DNA of 64,000 bases, from contig NZ_PJNH01000002.1 of NCBI RefSeq assembly GCF_002844535.1, positions 1 through 64,000 of the forward strand. The letters are read 5' to 3'. Positions 21,149 through 29,828 of this stretch are shown piece by piece. A model generated the notes under the pieces. That model was not told the DNA's origin. It did not search any database and saw only the letters and a program-made list of their open reading frames with translations. The stretch's first letter is position 1; every line of letters begins with the position of its first letter. The DNA is from Halalkalibacillus sediminis (lineage in GTDB: Bacteria; Bacillota; Bacilli; Bacillales; Alkalibacillaceae). A program made the translations under genes and the position numbers.

Positions 21149-23029
21149 TTATCGTAAAAAACTATGGACATATCCTTGATTTAAAATATGTTTTATATTC
21201 GCATCATAATTAAAGTCGATTATTTCTGAAGGCAATAATATTCTAGGGGTTTCATGATTCAGCCATAGGTGATCTGAATAGTTCCATATATATTCTGTAA
21301 ACGGTGATATGACTAATGGAACTATATAATCGATTTCACTCGGAACCTCATAATTAGTTCCAACTTTTGATTTTGAAAGCCAAGTAGCTTTAACATCAAC
21401 CTGTTTTAATGCTTTTAGCATCTTCATTTTACGATGATCTAACGATTTCTTATCACCAATAGTTCCATACATTAAAGACATTTTATTGGATTTACATTCA
21501 CATATAAATAATACATTTTTATATATAAAACTCACATCAATTTCTTTTTTTGATCCATCTTTTTGTTTAAGTTCTTTTTGAGATACCCAAATATTAAAAC
21601 TATTTTCACTAATTTTATTTCTAACATATTCCTCAAACAGATGTCCCTTTTTAGTTTCATCTGCTCCAATAATATCAGTTATAGATAACAATATTGGTAA
21701 AAGAGCGGAGTAATCAACTATGTAATTAGAGCCTTTCATTTGATTAGGAATTAGTAAAGGTCTTGGACTCATCGTCTTAAGATTTATTTGACTTAAGTTA
21801 CTTCTATTTAAAGTTAGTTCTTTCAGGACACTTTTAATCTCATTTCGACTTATATCATTTTGTGCAGGAATGAATTTTTTAAAGTTTTCATTCTTGGACA
21901 TAACTAAAAGCTCATCTGTATAATTGTCAATTGAAGATATATATTTATACGATCTTTTAATCATTTCTAATGTGTAATGAACTTTCAATGAATCTTCTTC
22001 TTGAATGATACATTTGAAAATTGCTTCTGATACAACTAAATAACAAATATAAACAAACGATTTAAGTGTAAAATTATATGTATTTTCGAATTCATTTTCT
22101 AAAAACTCATGTGAGGTATAATAATATAAGAAATCAAATGGTAACCAAATGAAATTTGGGATAGGACTTTGAGTAAGACTATCTTCTATTTCAAGAGGTA
22201 AGCCAAACAGAACGTGAGACGGAAATATTTTGGTGGAAATTCTTTGTGTATTATATTTCGGTAAGAAGGATACTGTTTCTGATGTAGCTTTGAAATTCGA
22301 TAGAGCAGAACCTGTTCTTGATACAAGGTCATCTATAGTTCCGCCTCTTTCATCGTAAATTTTCATAAGCTTTTCTGTTTCTTCATCATTCCCTACCCAT
22401 AAATAATCAGACTGAACATGTAGTGTTCCCCCTTTATTTAACCTTCTTTCACATACAGTTGTATACCAGTATTCAAATGCTAAAGCTTCTAATGAATATA
22501 TTTCATTAAGTTCATTTATTCCAAATTCACCTAAGAAAATACCATATAAGTTTTTTGGGAGGAAGTCACCTATGTTAGCCTGCCTGATTGCTTCTAAATA
22601 ATTTCCAGATGCTACCTTACTTATATCGATAGGCTTTTTTGCTGTACCATATACAAGTTCTGAATTTGTATATGATTTGCCATACTTAAAAAAAGCTGTT
22701 TCTAATATATTTCTATAAAGCCAAACTGTTACACTTGATTCATTTCTGAACGATGCTATAGGTCCAATTCTTCTATATAAATGAAGCCAATAGTAAGTGC
22801 TTTTTTCCGATATTACTGATTTCATTTTATCCTCAAGAAGTGTTTGGAGCTCGTGAATAATCTCTAAAGCATCATCCGAATTAGCGAATGGACTTTTTTC
22901 AAAATACTTAAATGTTATGAATTTAACAGTTTTTCTACTTAATTTCAGTCTTTCTTTTCGGTTGAAACGTCTTCTCAAATACATGAATAATATATTGTGA
23001 TAATCAATATGAAAGTTATTGTCATTCAA
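21149..23029 (-). CDS. Unknown 626-residue protein with C-terminal PD-(D/E)XK-like nuclease motif
   Basis: I cannot assign this protein to a named system. The N-terminal 470 residues are helical and Tyr/Phe-rich with no motif I know. Near residues 495-515 stands EIDVSFIYKNVLFICECKS, the D ... E-x-K pattern of restriction-endonuclease-like folds, followed by conserved-looking basic and aromatic stretches. TTG at 23029 is chosen because a near-perfect AGGAGGGAGG lies 8 nt upstream; a longer frame to 23167 would encode this site. It is transcribed divergently from tnsA across a 291-bp region. The likely role, from location and fold, is anti-phage defence or an accessory nuclease of the transposon; neither is shown. 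Confidence 0.7.
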   Translation of the reverse strand: MNDNNFHIDYHNILFMYLRRRFNRKERLKLSRKTVKFITFKYFEKSPFANSDDALEIIHELQTLLEDKMKSVISEKSTYYWLHLYRRIGPIASFRNESSVTVWLYRNILETAFFKYGKSYTNSELVYGTAKKPIDISKVASGNYLEAIRQANIGDFLPKNLYGIFLGEFGINELNEIYSLEALAFEYWYTTVCERRLNKGGTLHVQSDYLWVGNDEETEKLMKIYDERGGTIDDLVSRTGSALSNFKATSETVSFLPKYNTQRISTKIFPSHVLFGLPLEIEDSLTQSPIPNFIWLPFDFLYYYTSHEFLENEFENTYNFTLKSFVYICYLVVSEAIFKCIIQEEDSLKVHYTLEMIKRSYKYISSIDNYTDELLVMSKNENFKKFIPAQNDISRNEIKSVLKELTLNRSNLSQINLKTMSPRPLLIPNQMKGSNYIVDYSALLPILLSITDIIGADETKKGHLFEEYVRNKISENSFNIWVSQKELKQKDGSKKEIDVSFIYKNVLFICECKSNKMSLMYGTIGDKKSLDHRKMKMLKALKQVDVKATWLSKSKVGTNYEVPSEIDYIVPLVISPFTEYIWNYSDHLWLNHETPRILLPSEIIDFNYDANIKHILNQGYVHSFLR

Positions 23030-23215
23030 AAATATTTCCTCCCTCCTAATAAAAACGAGAAACCAACCATTCGTATTTAAATAATTTTTAGGGAATGTCT
23101 GTTCACAAAAAAGAAGCAAACAACTTAATGTAAGTTTAAATATAATTTCCAGAAAATACAATACCATGACTTAAATGTTTATAACTATGGAATAATATAA
23201 ATCACCTTAACTGAT

Positions 23216-23285
23216 ACTATATATAGTGTGTTTATGGAAAAAGTAGCACAATATATTGCGCTAATATTCAGAATTTTGTTATAAT
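23216..23285 (+). promoter_or_regulatory. tns operon promoter with overlapping palindromes
   Basis: Promoter: TTGCGC (23256-23261), 18-bp spacer, TATAAT (23280-23285). The -35 is embedded in a 16-bp near-perfect palindrome GCACAATATATTGCGC (23246-23261). A second, perfect 12-bp palindrome ACTATATATAGT sits at 23216-23227. Such placement is typical of repressor operators, which would fit tight control of transposase genes. The cognate regulator is not identified. Confidence 0.6.
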
Positions 23286-23320
23286 TAATAATAAGATCTT
23301 GTTGAAAGTAGGTGATTTAT

Positions 23321-24175
23321 TTGTCAAAAAGAAAGATGGGTTGGTCAGAAAAGAAAATTGAACGTTATATAAGTGAAGGTAGAGGTCAGGGTGAATTAAA
23401 AGATTATAAACCGTGGCTAACAACACAAAGCTTTTCCACTAAAGGAAATAGCCCTCGATTGCATGGTTGGAAGACAGACAGGATGCATGAATACTTTTCA
23501 GACTTAGAAAAGTTTTATTTTTTCATCCTAGAATGGTCAGAAAAGGTAATAGATATAAGAGAACAATATCCAATCCTAGATAGAGCAATGACTGCTGATA
23601 TTGCAGCAGAGTTAGGAGCAAAGCATCCATGTGATCATAGTACGGATTGTTTTATACCATTTACTACTGATTTTATGATAACTGTTGTTTCTAGAGGTAA
23701 GAAAACCTTTTTGGCTAGACAAGTAAAACCTAGTTCACAACTTGAAGACCCTAGGGTAATTGAGAAGTTTGAGATTGAGGCGGAGTATTGGTATCAGAAA
23801 GGTATAAATTGGGCAATTGTTACTGAAAAAGATATTTCAACCCCTTTAGCTAAGAACATTATGAATGTGCATAAATATTTTCATTTAGAAAACCAGGAGC
23901 ACGAAGAGGATGCACAAAGACTTGTAAAATATTTAGTTGAAAAGAAAAACACTAATGGGTATTGGAATTTAATAGATTTAGCGGATCAATTTGATGAATT
24001 GAACAATTCTTCAATGGGAACATCACTTAATTACATACGACACTTGATCGCAACAAAGAAAATATCTATTGACATGTATAAGAACTTCGTTCCTAGAAAC
24101 GTCCTGTTGGAGGAAGTTGAAATACCTGATCAAGTTTTATATAAGGGTGAAATAAATAATGGATTTATTAGTTAA
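23321..24175 (+). CDS. tnsA: Tn7-like transposase endonuclease subunit TnsA
   Basis: TnsA cuts the 5' strands at the transposon ends, so that with TnsB the element is fully excised and moved by cut-and-paste. The restriction-enzyme-like core is intact: E63 (SDLEKFYFF), D117 (TTDFMI), Q134 and K136 (ARQVKPS), close to E63, D114, Q130 and K132 of Tn7 TnsA. A C-terminal winged-helix-type region follows (about 185-284) and should contact TnsC. I chose TTG at 23321, 5 nt after AGGTGA; GTG at 23312 lies within that site. Length is 284 residues, near Tn7's 273. It overlaps tnsB by 17 bp. Confidence 0.93.
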   Translation: MSKRKMGWSEKKIERYISEGRGQGELKDYKPWLTTQSFSTKGNSPRLHGWKTDRMHEYFSDLEKFYFFILEWSEKVIDIREQYPILDRAMTADIAAELGAKHPCDHSTDCFIPFTTDFMITVVSRGKKTFLARQVKPSSQLEDPRVIEKFEIEAEYWYQKGINWAIVTEKDISTPLAKNIMNVHKYFHLENQEHEEDAQRLVKYLVEKKNTNGYWNLIDLADQFDELNNSSMGTSLNYIRHLIATKKISIDMYKNFVPRNVLLEEVEIPDQVLYKGEINNGFIS

Positions 24176-26315
24176 TGAAATTATAAGGGATAAAACAAAT
24201 GAGATAAACTATAGAGTTCTTTGGATAGATAGCAATAATACTATTGGTTATGTAATTGATATAGATGCAAAAAATGCTCTACCTAGAAAGATTATAGTGG
24301 CTGAAATAATTCAAGGTATAATAACGGGTGATAATAGTAAGATTAGAGAAGATGAACATGCTAAAAAGCACATTTATAGAAACCCTTCTCAGAAAGATAT
24401 AGAGAAGAAGGACAAAGCTTGGGAGGTTATTTCAGACATTATCTCTTTGGAACCAGACATATATTCAAGGAATAAAAGAGGTAAATATATAGATAGGGTT
24501 ATTCAAAAACACGGAACAACCAAGGTAACTGTCTATAAATATTTAAGGAAATATTGGCAAAGGGGCAAAACCAAGGAGTGTTTACTACCTGACTATGACA
24601 ATGTAGGTAGAAATACGCCTAAAGAGAATAGAAAAGGTGGTCGTCCTAATTCCAAAGGTTACAGAACCCGTAATATTGATGAACAAACCCAAGAGATATT
24701 CAAGAGAGCGTATAAAAAGTATTATTTGAACCACAAAAAGAATAGTTTATCGTACGCATATAAAATGATGATTAGAGAGTTTTATGCAATAGATATATAT
24801 TTTAAAGATGGTCGTGAACATGTCATTTTAAACGACGAAGAAGAGCTGCCATCAATAAATCAGTTTCGTTATTGGTACCGTAATTTGATCTCACCAGATG
24901 AAGGTATTAAAAAGCGTGAAGGGTTCAAAGCATTTGAAAGAGATTCAAGAGCTTTGTTGGGATCTTCTACTTACGAAGTGTTTGGTCCTGGGTCTAAGTA
25001 CCAAATAGATGCAACACCCTGTAATGTTTACCTAGTTTCTAGATACAATCAGGAATGGATTATTGGTCGGCCAGTTTTATATTTAGTAATAGATGTTTAT
25101 AGTCGAATGATAGTAGGCATGTACGTTGGATTAGAGGGGCCATCCTGGATTGGTATGATGATGGCATTATATAATACAGCTTCAAATAAACAAGAATTTT
25201 GCGGAAAGTATGGAATCACTATAACCAAAGAGGACTGGCCCTCTCAAGGGTTACCAGAAACAATTGTGGGCGATAGAGGAGAGTTAGAAGGTCTAAATAT
25301 AAATCAAGCAATTAATGGATTAAACATTAGTATTGAACTAAATCCAGCATATAGACCAGATTGGAAAGGGATTGTAGAAAAGCTACTTGATAAATCTCAA
25401 TCGAATTTAAAGCCATTTTTACCGGGGTATGTTGATACGACTTATAGGGAAAGAGGCATGAGAGATTATAGAGTTGACGCAGCATTAACCATTGAAAAAT
25501 ACACAGAAATCATTATTCATTTTATTCTGCATCACAACAAGAATTTATATATGGCTAATTATACTAGAGATAATGAGATGATTCGTGATGAAGTTAAGCC
25601 TACACCACTAAATGTTTGGAGTTGGGGAATAAAGAATCGAACCGGTAAGTTAAAAGAAGTAGATGAAGATATATTAAAATTTTATTTGTTACCAACTCAT
25701 ACAGCTTCTGTGACAGCAAAAGGTATAAAATTTAAAAAGCTGTTATATAATTGTGCTTCAGCATTAAAACACTCTTGGTTTTCAAAGGCAAGACAAGATG
25801 GGACCTGGAAAGTTAAAATCTCTTATGATCCAAGAAACTTAGATCAAATTTTTATTCATAAAGATGACCCCAAATATCCATTTGAAGTTTGTAGCTTATT
25901 GGAGCATCAAGAAAGTTATAAAAGTAGAACATATGAAGAGATCCTTCAGCTTTTTGATAATGAAAAAGTCAATTACTCAAATTCAAAATTTGATATTTTA
26001 CAAAACGAGGTAAATTTTATGGAGACTATAGAATCCATTGTACGAGAAGCAGAACAAAAGAAGAACGAATCAGAAAAGTATGCGCCTGTAAAATCGAATT
26101 CAGAAAAAACAAAAGGGATTCGAAGAAATAGAAAAATGGACAAATTGATGACTAGACAAGATGAATATTTTAAATTAAGTCAAGAAAATGAATTAAGTTC
26201 TGAACCTCCAAAACAGAATGAAAGTAAAAGCAATGTTGTTAAGTTGAATAATAAGCAACCTTCAGTAAAAGATCTGTATATGAAAAAAAGGATGAAACGA
26301 AAAAATGAGGAATAA
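24159..26315 (+). CDS. tnsB: Tn7-like DDE transposase TnsB
   Basis: TnsB binds the end repeats and joins the 3' ends of the transposon to target DNA. The DDE triad is readable at D284 (YQIDATPCNVYL), D372 (IVGDRGELEG) and E407 (DWKGIVEKLLD). Helix-turn-helix DNA-binding domains precede it (about 85-245), and the C-terminal tail (about 600-718) is charged and probably contacts TnsC. Length is 718 residues against 702 for Tn7 TnsB. ATG follows AAGGGTGA and overlaps the end of tnsA; tnsC overlaps its own end by 11 bp, so the genes are translationally coupled. The three 20-bp-spaced repeats at the proximal end are its likely binding sites. Confidence 0.95.
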   Translation: MDLLVNEIIRDKTNEINYRVLWIDSNNTIGYVIDIDAKNALPRKIIVAEIIQGIITGDNSKIREDEHAKKHIYRNPSQKDIEKKDKAWEVISDIISLEPDIYSRNKRGKYIDRVIQKHGTTKVTVYKYLRKYWQRGKTKECLLPDYDNVGRNTPKENRKGGRPNSKGYRTRNIDEQTQEIFKRAYKKYYLNHKKNSLSYAYKMMIREFYAIDIYFKDGREHVILNDEEELPSINQFRYWYRNLISPDEGIKKREGFKAFERDSRALLGSSTYEVFGPGSKYQIDATPCNVYLVSRYNQEWIIGRPVLYLVIDVYSRMIVGMYVGLEGPSWIGMMMALYNTASNKQEFCGKYGITITKEDWPSQGLPETIVGDRGELEGLNINQAINGLNISIELNPAYRPDWKGIVEKLLDKSQSNLKPFLPGYVDTTYRERGMRDYRVDAALTIEKYTEIIIHFILHHNKNLYMANYTRDNEMIRDEVKPTPLNVWSWGIKNRTGKLKEVDEDILKFYLLPTHTASVTAKGIKFKKLLYNCASALKHSWFSKARQDGTWKVKISYDPRNLDQIFIHKDDPKYPFEVCSLLEHQESYKSRTYEEILQLFDNEKVNYSNSKFDILQNEVNFMETIESIVREAEQKKNESEKYAPVKSNSEKTKGIRRNRKMDKLMTRQDEYFKLSQENELSSEPPKQNESKSNVVKLNNKQPSVKDLYMKKRMKRKNEE

Positions 26316-27948
26316 CGAAGATAATTTTATAAGGTTTAATAATGGGAAAATGGGGATAAAAGCTACGTATTTAAAACAGAACTTAACTGAATATCAAGGA
26401 AACCCCTTTATTGAGGCCCTCCCCCCTATTCTGTCTATTGAAGAAGCTTATGAGTTATTAAGTTATTATCCCCCTTATGATAATGAAGAGCGGAATTTAC
26501 CCGTTCATCAGAGACTTCATGCGATCTTGCGCTTAAAAAGAGTATTTGAACCGCTTGAAAGAACTTTAGAATTGGAAAAGACATTCTCCAAGATAATTAG
26601 GCATAGTTATATTAATCGAAATCCTTTAGAAAAAGAACACATTGAAATTCTTAGTGAACTCTATAGTAAATTATCAACCGGATCCCAAGACTTAACATTG
26701 AATAGAGACCTCCGTCCAGCTTCGTTAAGTTTTTCTATTATTGGTTATCCCGGAGTTGGGAAATCTTCTTCAATTGAAATGATATTGGCGCTTTACCCAC
26801 AGGTTATTGTTCATCGTGAGGGCCTTAATGTTATTCAAATAGTATGGATAAAATTAAACTGTCCTCATGATGGATCATTAAAAACCTTATGTATGTCATT
26901 CTTTCAGAAGATTGATGAATTAATTGGCTCTGATTATTTATATAAGTTTGGTCACAAGAGAAACTCTATTAGTTCAATGATAATACATATGGGTCATTTA
27001 GCGAAGCTGCACGGGATAAGTGTTATCGTAATAGATGAAATTCAGCATTTACTCACCTCTAAAGGTGACGTTCCTGAGCAAATGATGAATTTCTTTGTGA
27101 CTATAGTTAATGAAATAGGTATATCAGTTGTTATAGTTGGAACAATGAAAGCTAAAGGGCTCTTACAGAAGGACTTTCGACAGGCTAGACGTTCAGCTGA
27201 TGTTGGTAACATTGTATGGCAGCAAATGAATAGGGACGAAAACTGGGACGTCTTTATGATGAGTCTTTGGGAATATCAGTGGACTAAAAATGTTACACCT
27301 CTTACCGAGGATTTTTCCAAAATTCTATATGAAGAAAGCCAAGGAATAAAAGATATAGCTATTAAAATCTATATGATTGCCCAAACTAACGCAATAGTTA
27401 CAGGCTTAGAAACAATTACCGAACCATTAATTAGAAGCATTATTAATAATGAATTAAGTATAGTTAAACCAATGATTGATGCTTTAAAAAAAGGTGACAT
27501 AAATCGACTGTTGCTGTATGATGATTTAAATCCATTTGATGTTGAAAATTATATCAATGAACAAATTGAGTATGAAAACATCAAAGAAAAAATGAGAAGT
27601 AAAGCTATTGATGAACAAAAGAAAGTCCAAAACGAGAATCGTTCAATATCTGCTAAAGTAATAATGTCGCTTGTGAATTTGGGAATTGAGCCAGAAATTG
27701 CAGAACAAACAACTGAGTCAATAATTAAAAAGAAGAAAAACTATAAGGAAACTGAATTAATGCAGGTGGTTTTATCACAGGTTGAGAAAAAGAAAGAAGA
27801 AACACGAGAACCAACTAATAAAGATAAAAAGGGACTTGAATGCCGGTTGAAATCGGTTATAGAAAATGGGAGGAACCAGAAGCAAACTGCCTATGAATCA
27901 TTGTTAGAAAAAGGGTATATAGCTTCTCCGAGTGAAGACTTTTTGTGA
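26305..27948 (+). CDS. tnsC: Tn7-like AAA+ target regulator TnsC
   Basis: TnsC is the ATP-dependent matchmaker that links TnsD-type target proteins to the TnsAB transposase and enforces target immunity. Walker A GYPGVGKSS lies at residues 147-155 and Walker B VIVIDEIQHLL at about 240-250; a sensor-like VGTMKA follows. Length is 547 residues, close to 555 in Tn7. The C-terminal 130 residues are strongly charged and probably bind TnsA/TnsB. It starts inside tnsB and is followed 12 bp later by the first tnsD-type gene. Confidence 0.93.
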   Translation: MRNNEDNFIRFNNGKMGIKATYLKQNLTEYQGNPFIEALPPILSIEEAYELLSYYPPYDNEERNLPVHQRLHAILRLKRVFEPLERTLELEKTFSKIIRHSYINRNPLEKEHIEILSELYSKLSTGSQDLTLNRDLRPASLSFSIIGYPGVGKSSSIEMILALYPQVIVHREGLNVIQIVWIKLNCPHDGSLKTLCMSFFQKIDELIGSDYLYKFGHKRNSISSMIIHMGHLAKLHGISVIVIDEIQHLLTSKGDVPEQMMNFFVTIVNEIGISVVIVGTMKAKGLLQKDFRQARRSADVGNIVWQQMNRDENWDVFMMSLWEYQWTKNVTPLTEDFSKILYEESQGIKDIAIKIYMIAQTNAIVTGLETITEPLIRSIINNELSIVKPMIDALKKGDINRLLLYDDLNPFDVENYINEQIEYENIKEKMRSKAIDEQKKVQNENRSISAKVIMSLVNLGIEPEIAEQTTESIIKKKKNYKETELMQVVLSQVEKKKEETREPTNKDKKGLECRLKSVIENGRNQKQTAYESLLEKGYIASPSEDFL

Positions 27949-27960
27949 GGAGCTGAAACA

Positions 27961-29808
27961 TTGTTAAGTCAATTTCCTACCATTTATGATGATGAGCTAC
28001 TTTATAGTATATTGACTAGGTATCATATCATGAGTGGTAATACAGAAGTTAAAACTACACTTAAAGAATTGGTTGGAAAAAAGAAGGTCAAAGTATCTCC
28101 AGATTTGCCAACGGATTTGTCGTATTTATGGCAAGTCACATGTCATTTTAATATTTGGAAGAATACAAAACAGTTAGTGAAAAAGCATACATTCTTTAAC
28201 TATTATCATGCTTTTAACAAATCTAAAGGTAAGAAAGTGATTAATTATCTAACGAACACAAAAGAATATCAAAATATCCATACGTCTTTTGGTCAAGTAG
28301 CCAATAGCATTAAAGATCATAAGAATTTGCAGTTATGTCCAGATTGTTTAAAGGAAGATTTAGAACAAAAAGGTGAGGCTTTTTGGAGATTAAGCTTTCA
28401 ACTACCCAGCGTTAAAATTTGTTTAAAACATAGTAAGTCATTGTACTCAAGTTCAGTATTATTTAGGAATAAGGATTTTGAATTTTCTCAACTTCCTTCT
28501 CTTAATGATATCTATTATCTTGATGTTAAAGAATATAGTGGCACTGAGAAGATCCATTTGAAATATCTTGCAGAAGAGAGCCTCAAACTACTCAGTGGTA
28601 AGTATTCATTTGAAATTGGGACTATAGCTTTGATATACAAGAAATTATTATTCCTTCATGGGTATATAAGTCCTAAAGGGTTTGTTTATCAAGAGAAATT
28701 AGCTAAAGATTTTATTGATTTTTATGGTGAAGAATTCTTAGAACAATTACAGTCTAAAATAGAGCCTTATAAACAAACATGTTGGTTAAAAACTATTACA
28801 CGGAAACATCGGAAAGCTTTTCATCCGCTTAGACACATGCTCCTTATAAACTTTTTTGGTGAAACTGTAAATTCAGTTTATAAAATGAATGAATTAAATT
28901 CAACACCATTTGGTCTCCCACCGTATCCTTGTTTAAATCCCGCATCAAACCATTATAAAGAATATAAAATAAATAATGTTTATGTTACACGCTGTTCCAA
29001 AACGGGGAATCCGATTGGCACATTTTCTTGCAATTGCGGTTTTGAATATTGTAGAAAAGGTCCAGATCAAGAGAAAGAAGATAAATTTAGAATAGGTCGA
29101 GTAAAGAAATATGGGGATGTGTGGATTAACGAAGTAAGAAGAAAAATATACAAAGATAGAATAAGCTATCGCCAATGTGCAAGGGATTTTAATGTAGATA
29201 CGAACACTGTAATTAAATACGCATCTGAAAAAATAAGGTGTTCAAAAAACAATGATTTGAGCCAAATTAGAGATCTTAGTATTACGAAAAAGAGTGAATG
29301 GTTACAACTCATAAGTAAGCATCCTCTGAAAACTAAAACTGAATTAAGGAAGCTCAATCCTGCTTTGTATATATGGTTATATCGACATGAAAAGAATTGG
29401 TTCTTTAAGAACTCTACAACAGTGAAGAAAAGTCGCAAAAGTGTCGTTCGTGTCGAATGGGGACATAGAGACGAAGTTATGTCTAAAGAAGTGCCAACAA
29501 TCATAACTCAACTTAAAAAAGATACCCCTCCCATTAGAATAACCAAGAGAAGAATTGGAATTGCTTTGGGAAATTTATCGTTAATAGAAAAGAAATTAGA
29601 TTATTTACCGAGTCTTAAGAGAAAGATTGAAGAAAATAGTGAAAATATTAGAGATTTTCATTATAGAAAAATTACATGGGCAATTGATGAAATGATTAAG
29701 AGTGGCGAACCACTTAGGGTTTGGAAGGTTAGGAGGGTTGCAGGTATTAAAAATATGGATGAAGAATTACGCCACTATATATTCAATGAAATAAAAGAAT
29801 TAATATAA
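27961..29808 (+). CDS. tnsD: TniQ/TnsD-type target-site selector 1
   Basis: TnsD-type proteins recognise a fixed chromosomal site (for Tn7 the end of glmS) and recruit TnsC. The N-terminal TniQ domain carries a zinc finger C126-x2-C129 ... C154-x2-H157 with the family motif GEAFWRLSFQLPSVKICLKH. A second Cys group (CNCGFEYC near 355-365) and a helix-turn-helix-like stretch near 395-420 (ISYRQCARDFNVDTNTVIKY) follow. The start is TTG at 27961 after GAGGAGC. At 615 residues it is larger than Tn7 TnsD (508). It is the better candidate for glmS recognition because of its long C-terminal DNA-binding part; this is an inference. Confidence 0.9.
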   Translation: MLSQFPTIYDDELLYSILTRYHIMSGNTEVKTTLKELVGKKKVKVSPDLPTDLSYLWQVTCHFNIWKNTKQLVKKHTFFNYYHAFNKSKGKKVINYLTNTKEYQNIHTSFGQVANSIKDHKNLQLCPDCLKEDLEQKGEAFWRLSFQLPSVKICLKHSKSLYSSSVLFRNKDFEFSQLPSLNDIYYLDVKEYSGTEKIHLKYLAEESLKLLSGKYSFEIGTIALIYKKLLFLHGYISPKGFVYQEKLAKDFIDFYGEEFLEQLQSKIEPYKQTCWLKTITRKHRKAFHPLRHMLLINFFGETVNSVYKMNELNSTPFGLPPYPCLNPASNHYKEYKINNVYVTRCSKTGNPIGTFSCNCGFEYCRKGPDQEKEDKFRIGRVKKYGDVWINEVRRKIYKDRISYRQCARDFNVDTNTVIKYASEKIRCSKNNDLSQIRDLSITKKSEWLQLISKHPLKTKTELRKLNPALYIWLYRHEKNWFFKNSTTVKKSRKSVVRVEWGHRDEVMSKEVPTIITQLKKDTPPIRITKRRIGIALGNLSLIEKKLDYLPSLKRKIEENSENIRDFHYRKITWAIDEMIKSGEPLRVWKVRRVAGIKNMDEELRHYIFNEIKELI

Positions 29809-29828
29809 TTAAAAGGGGTAATTACACT

